A stretch of DNA of 64,000 nt from Streptomyces sp. HNM0575 (GCF_012726265.1 NZ_JAASAG010000013.1:110598-174597), one strand, 5' to 3'; shown: positions 41,680 through 50,799, counted from the stretch's first letter. A program made the numbers and translations. The notes: generated by a model from the letters alone, not told the origin.

Positions 41680-42597
41680 TCAGGCCGCGACGAGGTACGA
41701 GAAGACGCTCTCCAGGGACTCGTCCGAGGGCGAGACCGTGTAGAGCCGGATGCCGTGCTCGCGGGCGAGCCGCGGAAGGACCTCGGTGAACCGGCCGAAG
41801 TCGATGGCCTGGATCTGGAGGGCCTTCTCGTTCCAGTCGAGTTCGATGCCCGCCGTCGAGGCGTCGGCGATGAGGGCCGCCGCGAGGCGCCGGTCGTCGC
41901 TGGAGCGCACGAGGTAGCGGTGCGGGCGGTCCGTCATCAGGCGGCGGATCTTGCGGAAGTCGCCGCTCGCCGCGTGCCTGCCCGCGACCACGACCTCGAT
42001 GTGGGAGGCGAGCTGCTCGACTTCCTCCAGGATGTGCGAGGAGAAGAGCACGGTGCGGCCGGCGTCTCCCATCTGCCGCAGCAGCTGCATCAGTTGCATG
42101 CGCTGCCGGGGGTCCATGCCGTTGAACGGTTCGTCGAGCAGCAGCACCGACGGCTCGTGCACCAGGGCGGACGCCATCTTCACGCGCTGGCGCATGCCCT
42201 TGCTGTACGTGGAGATCTTGCGGTCCTGCGCCTGCTCCATCTCGACGGTGGCCAGGGCCTCGCGCGCGGCGGCAGCCGGGTCGGACAGCTTGTGCAGCTC
42301 GGCGTTGGCGAGCACGAAGTCCCAGCCGGTGAGGAAGTCGTACATCCCCTCGCGCTCGGGGACGAGCCCGATCTCCTTGTACGCGTTCTGGTTGCGCCAG
42401 ATCGGCGCCCCGTCGAGGGTGACGCTCCCGGTCGAGGGCGGCAGGAAGCCGCCCATCATGTTGATGAGGGTGGACTTGCCAGCGCCGTTCGGCCCGAGCA
42501 GGCCCGTCACGCCGGGACCGATGTCCATGGTGATGTCGTTTACGGCGACGACGTTCCCGAACCAGCGGGACGTGTGGTCGATATGAAGAGTCGTCAT
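41680..42597 (-). CDS. ABC transporter ATP-binding protein
   Basis: 305-residue ATPase. Walker A is GLLGPNGAGKST, the Q-loop is in LVPEREGMYDFLTGWDFVL, the signature YSKGMRQRVKMA is a YSKGM variant of LSGGQ, Walker B is PSVLLLDEPFNG and the switch His is in VLFSSHILEEVEQLA. The C-terminal 90 residues form the extra domain common to drug- and peptide-export ATPases (DrrA-like). Pairs with the permease that follows. Confidence 0.92.
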   Translation of the reverse strand: MTTLHIDHTSRWFGNVVAVNDITMDIGPGVTGLLGPNGAGKSTLINMMGGFLPPSTGSVTLDGAPIWRNQNAYKEIGLVPEREGMYDFLTGWDFVLANAELHKLSDPAAAAREALATVEMEQAQDRKISTYSKGMRQRVKMASALVHEPSVLLLDEPFNGMDPRQRMQLMQLLRQMGDAGRTVLFSSHILEEVEQLASHIEVVVAGRHAASGDFRKIRRLMTDRPHRYLVRSSDDRRLAAALIADASTAGIELDWNEKALQIQAIDFGRFTEVLPRLAREHGIRLYTVSPSDESLESVFSYLVAA

Positions 42598-42644
42598 GGG
42601 CGTGGCCCATTCCTTCCAAGGGTGGCGGCGGGCGACGTCGGGTT

Positions 42645-42720
42645 CTGCCCTGGGGGTCCCCCCTGGGGGCGCCTCCCCGCGAAGCGCGGGGGAGGAGCGA
42701 GGGGGAGGAGCCCGAGGGGA
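42645..42720. repeat. REP-like GC hairpin element
   Basis: CTGGGGGTCCCCCC followed by a stem of CCTCCCCGCG and CGCGGGGGAGG around a short AAG-containing loop (42672-42695), and further GGGGGAGG units. Elements built like this (GGGTCCCCC...GCGAAGC...GGGGGAG) are scattered between genes in many Streptomyces genomes. It sits between two genes of the ABC operon and may be a transcript-stabilising or attenuating hairpin. Confidence 0.6.
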
Positions 42721-42727
42721 AGGGAGG

Positions 42728-43669
42728 TCACAGCCCGGCCTTCCGGTAGCGGCGCAGCAGGAGCGCGTATGTGCCCGCGATCAGCAGGACGGTGAGCAGC
42801 ACGTAGGCCGAGGTCTGCATCGAGGTCAGCTCCTCGCCCCTCGGGAAGGCGTTCTCCCCGTCGAGGAGCTTGCTCTGGAGACCGTCGACGAGCGAACCGG
42901 GCGACGCCAGACCGAGCCAGCCGATGGCGGGGGCGTTGTCCTGCGAGGCCACGATCGCCTGGAGTGCGCTGACGAGCATGTACGGGATGGTCAGCACCGC
43001 GATGATGGCCGCCACACCGAAGCCGCGCCGCGGGGTCGCGGCGGCCACGGCGAGCGCGATGCCCCCGTGCAGCACGGCGAAGACGAGGCAGCAGACGAGT
43101 CCGAGCGCGAAGCCCTTGGTCTCGTCGCCGAAGTCGAGCTTCGCCAGCAGCGCCCCGATGTAGAGGATCAGGACCGACGTCCCCGTGAAGACGAAGATGG
43201 CGGCCGAGAGCGCCGCGTACTTGGCGCCGACGTAGTCGCTGCGCTCGATGGGGCGCGAGAAGTACAGCGGTACGACGCGGAAGCGCAGGTCGAGCGAGAC
43301 GGCCTGGGGTGCCATGGCGGCGATGAAGACGCCGATGACGGGCTGCATCTGGATGACGTACTGGTTGTAGTCGACCGGCATCTCCTTGGCCTTGGTGAAG
43401 ACCGTGACGGCGACGACGATCGCGGCCGGTACGCACATCACCGCGAAGAGGAGCATCGGCAGCACCTTGGACTTGGCCGAGCGGCCGAGGCCGTACGCGC
43501 CGCGCAGGGACTGCTCGAAGAGGGAGGTGCGCGCATAGCGGCGGCCCAGCCGGGGGCCGTCGTAGTTGCGGTAGCCGATGTTGTGGATGACGTCCTCGCC
43601 GCGCTGCCCCGGTGGGCGGCCCGCGGTGGCGACGGGCGTGCTCGTGCTGGCGTGAGGCTCAGGCGACAT
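42728..43669 (-). CDS. ABC transporter permease (ABC-2 type)
   Basis: 313-residue membrane protein. A 35-residue Pro/Gly cytoplasmic leader precedes DVIHNIGYRNYDGPRLGR, a conserved start in this family. Six or more helices include MLLFAVMCVPAAIVVAVTVF, VIGVFIAAMAPQAVSLDL and AAIFVFTGTSVLILYIGALL. The cytoplasmic loop VVPLYFSRPIERSDYVGAKY is the ATPase-contact region. The start overlaps the end of the upstream ATPase gene by 11 bp. It is separated from the following ATPase by the REP-like element. Confidence 0.88.
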   Translation of the reverse strand: MSPEPHASTSTPVATAGRPPGQRGEDVIHNIGYRNYDGPRLGRRYARTSLFEQSLRGAYGLGRSAKSKVLPMLLFAVMCVPAAIVVAVTVFTKAKEMPVDYNQYVIQMQPVIGVFIAAMAPQAVSLDLRFRVVPLYFSRPIERSDYVGAKYAALSAAIFVFTGTSVLILYIGALLAKLDFGDETKGFALGLVCCLVFAVLHGGIALAVAAATPRRGFGVAAIIAVLTIPYMLVSALQAIVASQDNAPAIGWLGLASPGSLVDGLQSKLLDGENAFPRGEELTSMQTSAYVLLTVLLIAGTYALLLRRYRKAGL

Positions 43670-44720
43670 CGCCGCTGCCTCCCTTCTGCGGCTGGAGTTC
43701 GCGGTCGGCGGCGGAGGCGGATGCGCCGGGGGCGGTGACGGCTGCGTCTCCGGTGCCGGCCGTGCCCGAGGCGACGGCGTCGCCGCCGGCCTGGAAGACC
43801 TCCGCGATGCGGTGGCGGCGCTGTTCCATCCGCACCAGGCCCAGGCCGAGTTCGATGACGGTGTCGCGGACGGTGTCGTACGCCGACTCGTCCGTCGCGT
43901 CGACCATCAGCACGTGTCCGGCGCCGGGCGCTCCCTCGGCACCTGGGGTCTGTGCGGACAGCCCGGCCGCGACGAGCGCCGAGCGCAGGGCCTCCGCACC
44001 GTCCGGGTGGGCGTCGGTGTCGGTGACCTCGACCGCGAGGGACGGGGTGCGCTTGGTGAAGTCCGCGGTGCTGGAGGCGCGCAGCAGCTTGCCGCCGTCG
44101 ATGACGACGACGTGGTCGCAGGTGCGCTCCAACTCGCCCAGCAGATGGGAGGTGACGAGCACGGAGATGCCGAAGTCCGTGTACACGCGGCGGATCAGGG
44201 CGAGCATCTCGTCGCGGCCGACGGGGTCGAGGCCGTTGGTCGGCTCGTCGAGCAGCACGAGCTTCGGGTCGTGCACGAGGGCCTGGGCGAGCTTTACGCG
44301 CTGCTTCATGCCCGTCGAGTAGCCGCCCATGGGGCGGTAGCGCTCCTCGTACAGGCCGACGTGGCGCAGGGTGTCCGCCGTGCGTTCGCGCGCGGCGGTG
44401 AAGGGCAGCCCGGACATGCGCGCCATGTGGACGACGAACTCGGTGGCCGAGACGTCGGGCGGCAGGCAGTCGTGCTCGGGCATGTAGCCGACGCGCTCGC
44501 GGATCGCCCGGCCCTCGCGCGCGACGTCGAGTCCGAGGACGGCGGCGCCGCCCTCCGTCGCGGGAGCGAGCCCGAGCAGGATCTTGATGAGGGTCGATTT
44601 ACCGGCCCCGTTGGCGCCCACCAGGCCGGTAACACCCGGTGTGATGCCCACGGTCAGCCGGTCCAGCGCGGTCACCCGTGGGTACCGCTTGGTGAGGCTT
44701 TCGATAGCAATCACAGTCAC
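43659..44720 (-). CDS. ABC transporter ATP-binding protein
   Basis: 353-residue ATPase and first gene of the operon. Walker A is GLVGANGAGKST, signature YSTGMKQRVKLA, Walker B PKLVLLDEPTNGLDP, switch His in VLVTSHLLGELER. A C-terminal domain (residues about 215-310) is followed by an Ala/Gly-rich tail. GTG start at 44720. The order ATPase-permease-ATPase-permease suggests two exporters, or one hetero-complex, made together. Confidence 0.92.
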   Translation of the reverse strand: MTVIAIESLTKRYPRVTALDRLTVGITPGVTGLVGANGAGKSTLIKILLGLAPATEGGAAVLGLDVAREGRAIRERVGYMPEHDCLPPDVSATEFVVHMARMSGLPFTAARERTADTLRHVGLYEERYRPMGGYSTGMKQRVKLAQALVHDPKLVLLDEPTNGLDPVGRDEMLALIRRVYTDFGISVLVTSHLLGELERTCDHVVVIDGGKLLRASSTADFTKRTPSLAVEVTDTDAHPDGAEALRSALVAAGLSAQTPGAEGAPGAGHVLMVDATDESAYDTVRDTVIELGLGLVRMEQRRHRIAEVFQAGGDAVASGTAGTGDAAVTAPGASASAADRELQPQKGGSGDVA

Positions 44721-45067
44721 CCTCCCGACGCTAGGGCCTCACAGGCATGTGTCACGTCCGCCCAGGGCACTGGATCCGACTGGTACCGAAGGGTGATGCT
44801 CCCTTAAGGGGGTCGTAGGACAAGTGGTGCCAGTCGGGACCAGGACGGGGCCAGTCGGGAGCAGTCGGTGCCAAAGCCGCGGCCCTCCGCCGGGCGGTTC
44901 TCGACTTCTTGCGCTTACCGCCGGTATCCACAGGCGCGGAAGCCCTGTTGACGCCCGCGGCCCGGTCGTTGTCACCTTGATCGGTGCCGGTCGGTGTCGA
45001 TCGGCGTCGGATACGCGGACAGGGCGGGCAGGCCGGTGCGCCGCCGGTTGCTGAGTTGGGGGGCGCA
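44721..45067. other. Divergent intergenic region with short repeats
   Basis: 347 bp between the ABC operon and the EphD-like gene. Repeats of CCAGTCGGGA (44830-44870) and GATCGGTGCCGGTCGGTGTCG (44977-45010) are visible. TATCCACA at 44930 is a partial DnaA box. No gene. Confidence 0.45.
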
Positions 45068-47014
45068 GTGAGCGAGCAGTACGACGACGAGGGCAGGGGC
45101 GGCGGCAGCCGCGGCGCCGGGGGCCGGGCGATCGGTCCCGGTCTCGATCCGGGTCCCGGCCCGAAGCCCGGTCCCGGTCTTGATCCAGGTCTTGATCCAG
45201 GTCTCGACGCCGGACTCGAAGGTGCCCGTGAGCGGACGGTGTGCACCCCCGAGGGCGTCGGGCTGTCCGTCGCGGAGCTCGGGGATCCCGAGCGGCCCAC
45301 CGTCCTTCTTGTGCACGGCTATCCGGACAGCAAGGAGGTCTGGTCGAAGGTCGCGCGAAGGCTGTCGGGGCGTTTCCACGTGGTGGCCTACGACGTGCGG
45401 GGCTGCGGGCGCTCCACCGCTCCCAGGCCGCTGCGCGGCGGCTTCACGCTGGAGAAGCTCACGCAGGACTTCCTGGCCGTCGCCGGTGCGGTCTCCCCGG
45501 ACCGGCCGGTCCATGTGGTGGGGCACGACTGGGGATCCGTACAGGGCTGGGAGTTCGCCACGGCCGAGGAGACCAGGGGCCGGATCGCCTCCCTCACCTC
45601 GATGTCCGGTCCGTCCCTCGACCACTTCGGGCACTGGATCAAGAAGCGGGTGAGCCGTCCGACGCCGCGGCGGCTCGCGCAGGCCGCCGGTCAGGGCGCC
45701 CGCTCCTGGTACGTCTACATGCTGCACACCCCCGTCCTGCCGGAGCTGGCGTGGCGCGGCCCGCTGGCGCGGTACTGGCCGAGGCTGCTGCGCCGCGCCG
45801 AAAAGCTCCCGGACGACGGCTATCCGACGGCGTCGCTGCCGCGTGACGCCGCGCACGGAGCCTGGCTCTACCGGGACAACGTGCGCTTCAGGCTGCGCCA
45901 CCCGCGCGAGGACTGCCACGCACACGTTCCGGTCCAGCTGATCACGCCGACCCGCGACGCCTTCCTCAGCGAGCGGCTCTACGACGACGTGGAGTCGTGG
46001 GCGCCCGGTGTGACACGGCGGACGCTCGACGCCAGGCACTGGATTCCGCGTACCCGGCCGGACCAACTGGCCGCGTGGGTCGGCGAGTTCGTCGACGCCC
46101 AGGAGTCCGGCCGTACGGGCGCGGGGCAGCAGCCGGAGCAGGGGCGGCGGCAGCCGCGTCGGCGGACCGCGGCGCGCGGCAAGGTCTTCGCGGAGCGCTT
46201 CGGCGGCCGGCTGGTGCTGGTCACGGGCGCGGGCAGCGGCATCGGCCGGGCGACCGCGCTGTCCTTCGCCGCGGCCGGTGCCCGGGTCGTGGCGGTGGAC
46301 GTCGACGGCGAACGGGCGGCCGCCACGGCCGACTCGGCACTGCGCGCGGGCGCCCCCCGTGCATGGGCGGAGACCGTGGACGTGAGCGACCAGGACCAGA
46401 TGGAGAAGCTGGCCGCCAGGGTCGCGGAGGAGCACGGCACCGTCGACGTGCTCGTCAACAACGCGGGCATAGGCGTCTCGGGCCCCTTCCTCGACACGAG
46501 CGTCGAGGACTGGCGTCGGACCCTGGACGTCAATCTGTGGGGCGTCATACACGGCTGCCGGCTGTTCGGAGCTCGGATGGCCGGGCGGGGGCAGGGCGGG
46601 CACATCGTCAACGTGGCGTCGGCGGCGGCGTATCAGCCGACCAGGCTGCTGCCCGCGTACGGCACGTCGAAGGCGGCGGTGCTGATGCTGAGCGAGTCGC
46701 TCCGCGCGGAGCTGGCGGGCCGTGACATCGGCGTCACGGCCGTCTGCCCCGGCCCGGTGACCACCGGCATCACCGGCACGGCACGCTTCGTGGGCCTCGA
46801 CGAGGCGGGGCAGCGGCGCCGCAGGGAGCGGATCGAGCGGCTGTACAGGCTGCGCGGATATCCGCCGGAGAGGGTCGCGACGGCGATCATGCGGGCGGTC
46901 ATACGCAACCAGGCCGTGGTCGCGGTGACGCCCGAGGCCCGTGCCGCGCTGGCGCTCTCCCGGGTCGCGCCGCGGGCGCTGCGCGGTCTCGCCCGTATCG
47001 AGCCACGGCTGTGA
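45068..47014 (+). CDS. EphD-like alpha/beta hydrolase fused to a short-chain dehydrogenase
   Basis: 648-residue two-domain enzyme. After a leader with LDPG repeats (residues about 20-50) comes an alpha/beta hydrolase domain: VLLVHGYPDSKEVW holds the oxyanion HGYP, VVGHDWGSVQGW the nucleophile Asp of epoxide hydrolases, and LDARHWIPRTRP the catalytic His. From about residue 370 an SDR domain follows: VLVTGAGSGIGRATALSF for cofactor, VLVNNAGIGVSGPF, and the catalytic YGTSKAAVLM (Y-x-x-x-K). The same architecture as M. tuberculosis EphD, which modifies mycolic acids; Streptomyces lacks mycolates, so another lipid or epoxide is likely. The GTG at 45068 has GGGGGG 5 nt upstream. Confidence 0.9.
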   Translation: MSEQYDDEGRGGGSRGAGGRAIGPGLDPGPGPKPGPGLDPGLDPGLDAGLEGARERTVCTPEGVGLSVAELGDPERPTVLLVHGYPDSKEVWSKVARRLSGRFHVVAYDVRGCGRSTAPRPLRGGFTLEKLTQDFLAVAGAVSPDRPVHVVGHDWGSVQGWEFATAEETRGRIASLTSMSGPSLDHFGHWIKKRVSRPTPRRLAQAAGQGARSWYVYMLHTPVLPELAWRGPLARYWPRLLRRAEKLPDDGYPTASLPRDAAHGAWLYRDNVRFRLRHPREDCHAHVPVQLITPTRDAFLSERLYDDVESWAPGVTRRTLDARHWIPRTRPDQLAAWVGEFVDAQESGRTGAGQQPEQGRRQPRRRTAARGKVFAERFGGRLVLVTGAGSGIGRATALSFAAAGARVVAVDVDGERAAATADSALRAGAPRAWAETVDVSDQDQMEKLAARVAEEHGTVDVLVNNAGIGVSGPFLDTSVEDWRRTLDVNLWGVIHGCRLFGARMAGRGQGGHIVNVASAAAYQPTRLLPAYGTSKAAVLMLSESLRAELAGRDIGVTAVCPGPVTTGITGTARFVGLDEAGQRRRRERIERLYRLRGYPPERVATAIMRAVIRNQAVVAVTPEARAALALSRVAPRALRGLARIEPRL

Positions 47015-47125
47015 CGGACCGGGGCCGGGGCCGGACGCCTTAGTCGCGGGGGGGGGGACCAGGACCTCCGCCGTGCGGACGCCTCCGCGTGTGCGCGGCG
47101 GGCAGCGCTGCCGCAGTGTGGACGG

Positions 47126-48667
47126 ATGGCAGATCCGGAGCGCCGTTGGTGTTTCGCGGACCAGCTGGGCCCGCACTTCCTGGACAGCGGGGACCAGCCG
47201 GTGCTGCTCGTCGAATCGCGGGCCGTGCTGCGGCGCCGTCGCTTCCACCGGCAGAAGGCGCACCTGGTGCTGTCGGCTCTGCGCCACCGGGCCGCGGAGC
47301 TGGGCGAGCAGGCCCTGTTCGTACGCGCGGACACCTACCGCGAGGCGCTGGCCCGCGTGCACGGGCCGCTGACCGTGTGCGGGCCCACCTCACGGGCCGC
47401 CGACGGCTTCGTACGAGGGCTGGACGGAGTGACGGTGCTGCCCTCGCGCGGCTTCGTCACCGGTCACGACCGCTTCGAGGAGTGGGCCGCCGGGCGCGGG
47501 GACCGTCCGCTGCTGATGGAGAGCTTCTACCGCGTCGCGCGCAGGCTGACCGGGACGCTCATGGAGGAGGACGACGACGGCGGCAGCGGAAGGGACGGCG
47601 GTGACCGGGCCGACCGGGGCGACCGCGACGGCGGCCGGCCCGCCGGAGGCCGGTGGAACCTCGACAGGGAGAACCGCGAACCCCCGCCCGCGGACGGCGG
47701 ACTCGCGCTTCCCGCGCCGTACCGTCCGCGGGAGGACGACATCGATGCCGAGGTGCGTGCCGACCTCGACGCCGCCGAGAGGCGCGGCAAGCTCTCCTTC
47801 GTGGGCCGCGACGGCCCGCGCCGCTTCCCCGCCACCCGTGCCGAGGCGCGCAGGGCGCTGCGGGACTTCGTACGGCACCGGCTGCCGTCGTTCGGGCCGT
47901 ACGAGGACGCCATGCTGACCGGCGACCCGGTGATGAGCCACAGCATGCTGTCCGCCGCGATGAATCTCGGGCTGCTGGACCCGATGGAGTGCGTACGTGC
48001 CGCCGAGACCGCGTGGCGCGACGGCGAGGTGCCACTGCGCAGCGCGGAGGGCTACATCCGCCAGATCGTCGGCTGGCGCGACTACATGTGGCACACCTAC
48101 TGGCACTTCGGGCCCGCCTACACGCGGCGCAACGCGCTGCGGGCGCGGCGGCGCCCGCCGGAGTGGTTCGCGGAACTCGACGCCGACGCCGTGCAGGCCA
48201 ACTGCCTTTCGAACGTGCTGCGTTCGGTGCGCGACGTGGGCTGGACGCACCACATTCCGCGGCTGATGGTGCTGGGCAACTACGGCCTCCAGCGCGGCTG
48301 GCACCCGGCCGCGCTCAGCGACTGGTTCCACCGCTGCTTCGTCGACGGCTACGCCTGGGTGATGGCGACGAACGTCATCGGGATGTCCCAGTACGCGGAC
48401 GGCGGAAGGATCACGACGAAGCCGTACGCGGCGGGCGGCTCGTACATCAACAGGATGAGCGACTTCTGCCACGACTGCGTCTACCGGCCGACCGCGCGCT
48501 CCGGCGACGACGCGTGCCCGTACACGGCCGGGTACTGGTGGTTCCTCGCGCGCAACAAGGAACGGCTCGCGGGCAATTGGCGCCTGGCGCCGCAGCTGCG
48601 GAACCTCGCCCGCATCGACGATCTGAACGAGATCGTCGCGCGCGAACGCCATCGGGGCCGTCCCTGA
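47126..48667 (+). CDS. FeS bacterial cryptochrome/photolyase-like protein
   Basis: 513-residue protein of the deoxyribodipyrimidine photolyase-related (FeS-BCP) family; PhrB of Agrobacterium repairs (6-4) photoproducts. The N-terminal DPRP domain begins RRWCFADQLGPHF. The FAD-binding helical domain includes SEGYIRQIVGWRDYMWHTYW and GWTHHIPRLMVLGNYG. Four candidate [4Fe-4S] ligands are visible: Cys in VQANCLSN, the pair in SDFCHDCVY and Cys in DDACPYT. A charged Gly/Asp/Arg insertion (residues about 150-172) is not typical. The gene lies 112 bp after the EphD-like gene on the same strand. Likely light-dependent DNA repair or a blue-light sensor. Confidence 0.9.
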   Translation: MADPERRWCFADQLGPHFLDSGDQPVLLVESRAVLRRRRFHRQKAHLVLSALRHRAAELGEQALFVRADTYREALARVHGPLTVCGPTSRAADGFVRGLDGVTVLPSRGFVTGHDRFEEWAAGRGDRPLLMESFYRVARRLTGTLMEEDDDGGSGRDGGDRADRGDRDGGRPAGGRWNLDRENREPPPADGGLALPAPYRPREDDIDAEVRADLDAAERRGKLSFVGRDGPRRFPATRAEARRALRDFVRHRLPSFGPYEDAMLTGDPVMSHSMLSAAMNLGLLDPMECVRAAETAWRDGEVPLRSAEGYIRQIVGWRDYMWHTYWHFGPAYTRRNALRARRRPPEWFAELDADAVQANCLSNVLRSVRDVGWTHHIPRLMVLGNYGLQRGWHPAALSDWFHRCFVDGYAWVMATNVIGMSQYADGGRITTKPYAAGGSYINRMSDFCHDCVYRPTARSGDDACPYTAGYWWFLARNKERLAGNWRLAPQLRNLARIDDLNEIVARERHRGRP

Positions 48668-48740
48668 GCGCCGCGGACGGCAGCACATGAGCGCCGCGTA
48701 CAGCGCCCGCGTACAGCGCCCCCGCGTACAGCGCCACGGT

Positions 48741-49472
48741 TCACAGCCCGGGGGCTCCCCACACGGGGAACCAGCGGCCCAGATCCGGCTCGATCGGCAG
48801 GTCGTCGGTCAGCAGTCCCCGTATCTGCAACTCCACGGCGCTGTCGCGCTTCTCCTGCCGGCCGGGCTGCGGGGCGAACGGGTAGAAGGTGCCGCGCTTG
48901 TAGAGGTAGACGAGGGCGAGCGGACGGCTGTCGGCGGCGTCCCCCGGCTCCGTGGCCGGCTCCGTGGCCGGCTCCGCGTCCGGCCTCGCGTCCTGCCCCG
49001 TGCCGTGCTCCGGCCCCGGGTCGCCGTCCGGGCCACCGTCGCCGTCCGGCCCCGGCCCGGCCGCGGGCGCCGACGCGCGGAAGCCCACGAGCGAGCACAG
49101 CAGCTGAGGCCCGAACCCGTTCTCCTCAAGGAGGGTGTTGACCGCGTGCAGATCGTTGACCAGCTCCCCCAGCCCCTCCGGCCGGTGCCGCGCCACGAGC
49201 CACGTGTAGTCGTACTCGTCCTGGCCGAACTCCACGGGGACTCCGCCGCGTTCGCCTCCGGCGTCCAGCAACTGCCGTACGTCGCGCTGCAACTGCTTGA
49301 AGGCACCGCCCTCGACGCTGGCGAAACAGACCGAACCCAGCCCCGTCGGCACGAGGTCCGCGCCCGCCTGAAGCGTGACGGCGGCGGCCGGGAGGGCGAA
49401 GAGCTGGTCGAGGTCGGGGCGTACGGGCTTGCTGCGGCCCAGTAGCGCGTCGAGGATGCCCACGGAGTTCAC
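48741..49472 (-). CDS. pspAB: PspA-associated protein PspAB
   Basis: 243-residue cytoplasmic protein. The start GILDALLGRSKPVRPDLDQLFALPAAAVTLQAG and the end EPDLGRWFPVWGAPGL match what I know of PspAB, which is encoded beside htpX in actinomycetes and linked to phage-shock or membrane stress. The family runs continuously from CSLVGF to LALVYLYKRGTFYPFAP; here about 50 Pro/Gly/Asp/Glu-rich residues (EPATEPATEPGD and similar) interrupt that join. The GTG at 49472 is used; GTG at 49463 is equally possible. htpX lies upstream on the same strand, separated by a tandem repeat. Confidence 0.88.
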   Translation of the reverse strand: MNSVGILDALLGRSKPVRPDLDQLFALPAAAVTLQAGADLVPTGLGSVCFASVEGGAFKQLQRDVRQLLDAGGERGGVPVEFGQDEYDYTWLVARHRPEGLGELVNDLHAVNTLLEENGFGPQLLCSLVGFRASAPAAGPGPDGDGGPDGDPGPEHGTGQDARPDAEPATEPATEPGDAADSRPLALVYLYKRGTFYPFAPQPGRQEKRDSAVELQIRGLLTDDLPIEPDLGRWFPVWGAPGL

Positions 49473-49509
49473 GTCCCTGTTGCTGATGGCTGCGTTTGCC
49501 GGGTCTTCC

Positions 49510-49627
49510 TTTACTGAACGGCTGCCTTTACTGAACGGGCGGCTTTACTGAACGGGCGGCTTTACTGAACGGGCGGCTTTACTGAACGGGCGGCTTTACT
49601 GAACGGGTGCGTTGCTGAGCGGGTGCG
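49510..49627. repeat. 17-bp tandem repeat array (6 copies plus a degenerate one)
   Basis: Units TTTACTGAACGGGCGGC run from 49527 to 49594 as four identical copies, with one variant copy on each side (49510-49526 and 49595-49611) and a degenerate copy after. The array lies between htpX and pspAB. Identity between copies suggests recent slippage. Confidence 0.9.
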
Positions 49628-49657
49628 TTGCTGACGTGACCGCCTCCCGGTCGTCTC

Positions 49658-50572
49658 TCACTGCTGCTGTCCGAGCTGGGCCGAGATGCGGCTCAGCTGC
49701 TCCAGGCGGCGCTCCAGCGGCGGGTGGGAGGAGAGCAGCGTCGCGACGGTCTCGCCGGAGAAGGCGGGCGCGAAGAAGAAGGCGTTGAACGGCTCGGCCT
49801 TGCGCAGATCCCGCGTCGGGATGCGCGCCATCTGCCCCGTGACCTTGGTGAGCGCCGAGGCCAGCGCGGACGGCCGTCCCGTCAGCAGCGCGCCCGCCCG
49901 GTCCGCGGACAGCTCCCGGTACCGCGACAGCAGCCGGGTCAGCAGAAAGCTCAGGATGTAGACGAGGATGCTGACCAGCGGAATCACCAGCAGGATGATG
50001 CCGAGGCCGCTCTGGTCGTTGCGTCCCGCGCCGCTCAGGCCGCCCCACAGCGCGACCCGGGTCAGTACGCCCGCGAGTACACCCAGGAACGAGGCGATCG
50101 TCATCACGGCGACGTCGCGGTGCGCCACGTGCGACAGCTCGTGCGAGAGGACGCCCTCGACCTCCTCCGGTTCGAGGCGCCGCATCAGTCCGGTGGTCGC
50201 GCAGACCATCGAGTTGCGCTGACTGCGGCCCGTGGCGAAGGCGTTGGGCACGTCGCTGGCCGCCATGGCGACCTTCGGTTTCGGCACGTCGGCCAGCGCG
50301 CACAGCCTGTCCACCGCACCGTGCAGCTCGGGTGCCTGCTCCGGTGTCACCTCGCGCGCCCCCATGCTGAAGGCCGCGATCCGGTCGCTGAACCAGAACT
50401 GCGCGACGAACAGACCGCCCACCGCGAGCACGATCAGCGGCCACGCGTTGCTCATCACGGCGATCAGCGTGCCGACGAGCACCACGTACAGCAGTCCGAT
50501 GAGGAACATCGTGACCACCATCCGGCTGGTGAGTCCACGGTCGGCTACGTATCGCCCACGAGCTGCTGCCAT
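49658..50572 (-). CDS. htpX: HtpX-type zinc metalloprotease (M48)
   Basis: 304-residue membrane protease that degrades damaged membrane proteins. Four helices: TMFLIGLLYVVLVGTLIAVM, AWPLIVLAVGGLFVAQFWF, and two after the active site (VMTIASFLGVLAGVLTRVAL, LGIILLVIPLVSILVYILSFLL). The zinc site is LSHELSHVAHRD (HExxH form HELSH) with the third ligand Glu in YRELSADRAGA. The C-terminus has SSHPPLERRLEQL, the HPP motif of M48. Upstream of pspAB on the same strand, with the tandem repeat array between; the pair forms a membrane-stress unit. Confidence 0.95.
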   Translation of the reverse strand: MAAARGRYVADRGLTSRMVVTMFLIGLLYVVLVGTLIAVMSNAWPLIVLAVGGLFVAQFWFSDRIAAFSMGAREVTPEQAPELHGAVDRLCALADVPKPKVAMAASDVPNAFATGRSQRNSMVCATTGLMRRLEPEEVEGVLSHELSHVAHRDVAVMTIASFLGVLAGVLTRVALWGGLSGAGRNDQSGLGIILLVIPLVSILVYILSFLLTRLLSRYRELSADRAGALLTGRPSALASALTKVTGQMARIPTRDLRKAEPFNAFFFAPAFSGETVATLLSSHPPLERRLEQLSRISAQLGQQQ

Positions 50573-50799
50573 GACGGCGCTCCTCCCTCACTCGTGCCGT
50601 GGCCGGACGCCGCGGCGAGCCGGGCGGCCGGTGATCGTCCCCGGTTCAGCCCCGCCCCGCGTCGCTCCGGTACGACACTTATGGAGCCAATTGTCCACTC
50701 TTCGCCTCGGAAAAGGCCAATGACAGAGAGCAGCTACGGCCTGACCCGGCGCGACTGACGCCGAGGACCGTGCGTACCGCTCGCCGTAGGCTCGGCGGC

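Noticed and set aside
42645..42720. GC hairpins between ABC genes as a simple terminator
   Set aside because: The sequence has the form of a dispersed Streptomyces REP-like element, and genes on both sides appear to belong to one operon, so complete termination there is doubtful.
44930..44940. TATCCACA near the ABC operon as another DnaA box
   Set aside because: A single partial match without neighbours; expected by chance.
44972..47362. Long minus-strand open frame opposite the EphD-like gene (796 codons)
   Set aside because: The plus strand has complete hydrolase and SDR motifs; the minus frame has none.
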